Origin: Gluconacetobacter takamatsuzukensis
GTDB taxonomy: Bacteria > Pseudomonadota > Alphaproteobacteria > Acetobacterales > Acetobacteraceae
Reading direction: 5' to 3'
Assembly: GCF_014174275.1 (NCBI RefSeq)
Contig: NZ_JABEQK010000007.1
Span: 1-64,000 of the forward strand
DNA length: 64,000 bases
Translations under genes and position numbers: made by a program
In this document: positions 63,762 through 64,000 of the stretch, in pieces
Layout of the letters: every line of letters starts with the position of its first letter
Position numbering within the stretch: the stretch's first letter is position 1
The notes under the pieces: model-generated
Seen by the model: only the letters and a program-made list of their open reading frames with translations
The model's database searches: none
Told to the model about the DNA's origin: nothing

Positions 63762-64000
63762 CCGCACGCGCCGCCACGCCCGCCGCACGGCCGCGCCGTG
63801 CCCAGAATAAATGTCGATTATCGACAATCCGGCACCGAATCGTATTGCGACTCGAAAAAGACGAGGATATAAGCGGAAAAGTCATTCTGATAACGGAACC
63901 ATAAGGAACGGACTCCGGAAAAGCCTGTCGATACCAGACCTTTTCCGGACCATCGTCCGGTCTCCTGTCTTTCGACTGACGGTTCGTGATGCCCTCGGGC
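63762..64000 (+). other. 3' end of window, no gene
   Basis: 239 bp with no gene. A perfect 7-bp inverted repeat around one base (63812-63818 with 63820-63826, TGTCGAT/ATCGACA) extends on the right into GACAATC, a piece shared with the operator modules near 60.5 kb. It may control a gene beyond the window. Confidence 0.35.

Noticed and set aside
1-64000. CRISPR array, tRNA, rRNA or complete insertion sequence
   Set aside because: I found no regularly spaced direct repeats, no cloverleaf-type tRNA sequence, no rRNA stretch and no transposase. The repeated elements seen are palindromic and dispersed, not arrayed.

Overview
The window is GC-rich chromosomal DNA of an acetic acid bacterium (Acetobacteraceae; most like Gluconacetobacter or Komagataeibacter). 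The evidence is a pentose-phosphate locus of the kind known from that family (transketolase, a fused transaldolase/phosphoglucose isomerase, a short 331-aa 6-phosphogluconate dehydrogenase, G6P dehydrogenase, lactonase, RpiA, gluconokinase), several TonB-dependent receptors with Ala/Pro-rich N-termini, and many short hairpin repeats between genes. The genus is inferred from gene content; no rRNA marker is present.

Layout. 1-7 kb: a 5'-cut TonB receptor, a remnant of an amino-acid permease, a periplasmic methyltransferase-like protein, a lipoprotein alpha/beta hydrolase, a sulfotransferase and a LysR regulator. 7-14 kb: a second TonB receptor followed by a tryptophan-tryptophylquinone (TTQ) amine dehydrogenase cluster in the order heavy chain, MauD-like, light chain, cytochrome c, MauE, MauD; no mauG and no cupredoxin gene is present. 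14-26 kb: acyltransferase, aconitase B, GabT-type aminotransferase, Na+/H+ antiporter, HisC, ankyrin protein and a metallo-beta-lactamase-fold hydrolase. 26-38 kb: the pentose-phosphate and gluconate locus, with two Cof-type HAD phosphatases and a structured gnd-zwf intergenic region carrying a perfect 30-bp palindrome. 38-40 kb: a retropepsin-like protein without its aspartates, a small lipoprotein and a YitT-type membrane protein. 40-45.5 kb: a less GC-rich stretch with a secreted protein, an orphan NepR-like anti-sigma factor, an OmpR-type response regulator and a hybrid histidine kinase that seems to start at CTG. 45.7-56.6 kb: a third TonB receptor, then a minus-strand array (MgtC, TauE, pirin-like, outer-membrane factor, HlyD/EmrA, EmrB-type MFS) divergent from a LysR gene. 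56.8-63.8 kb: a GntR/FCD regulator, Rid-family protein, SDR and luciferase-like flavin oxidoreductase, divergent from a complete polar amino-acid ABC importer.

Two things stand out. (1) The last cluster looks like an undescribed uptake-and-oxidation pathway for a nitrogen-containing compound. Both of its divergent promoters carry the same 25-bp promoter-operator module, 20 of 25 bases identical. (2) A family of about 140-166-bp imperfect palindromic elements occurs four times; each copy abuts a stop codon, within 0-2 bases, and the terminal arms covary. The TTQ cluster is also unusual in composition.

In the pentose-phosphate locus the genes jointly convert glucose 6-phosphate and gluconate to pentose phosphates and recycle them through transketolase, transaldolase and isomerase. 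This is the main sugar route in bacteria of this type, where upper glycolysis is commonly incomplete.
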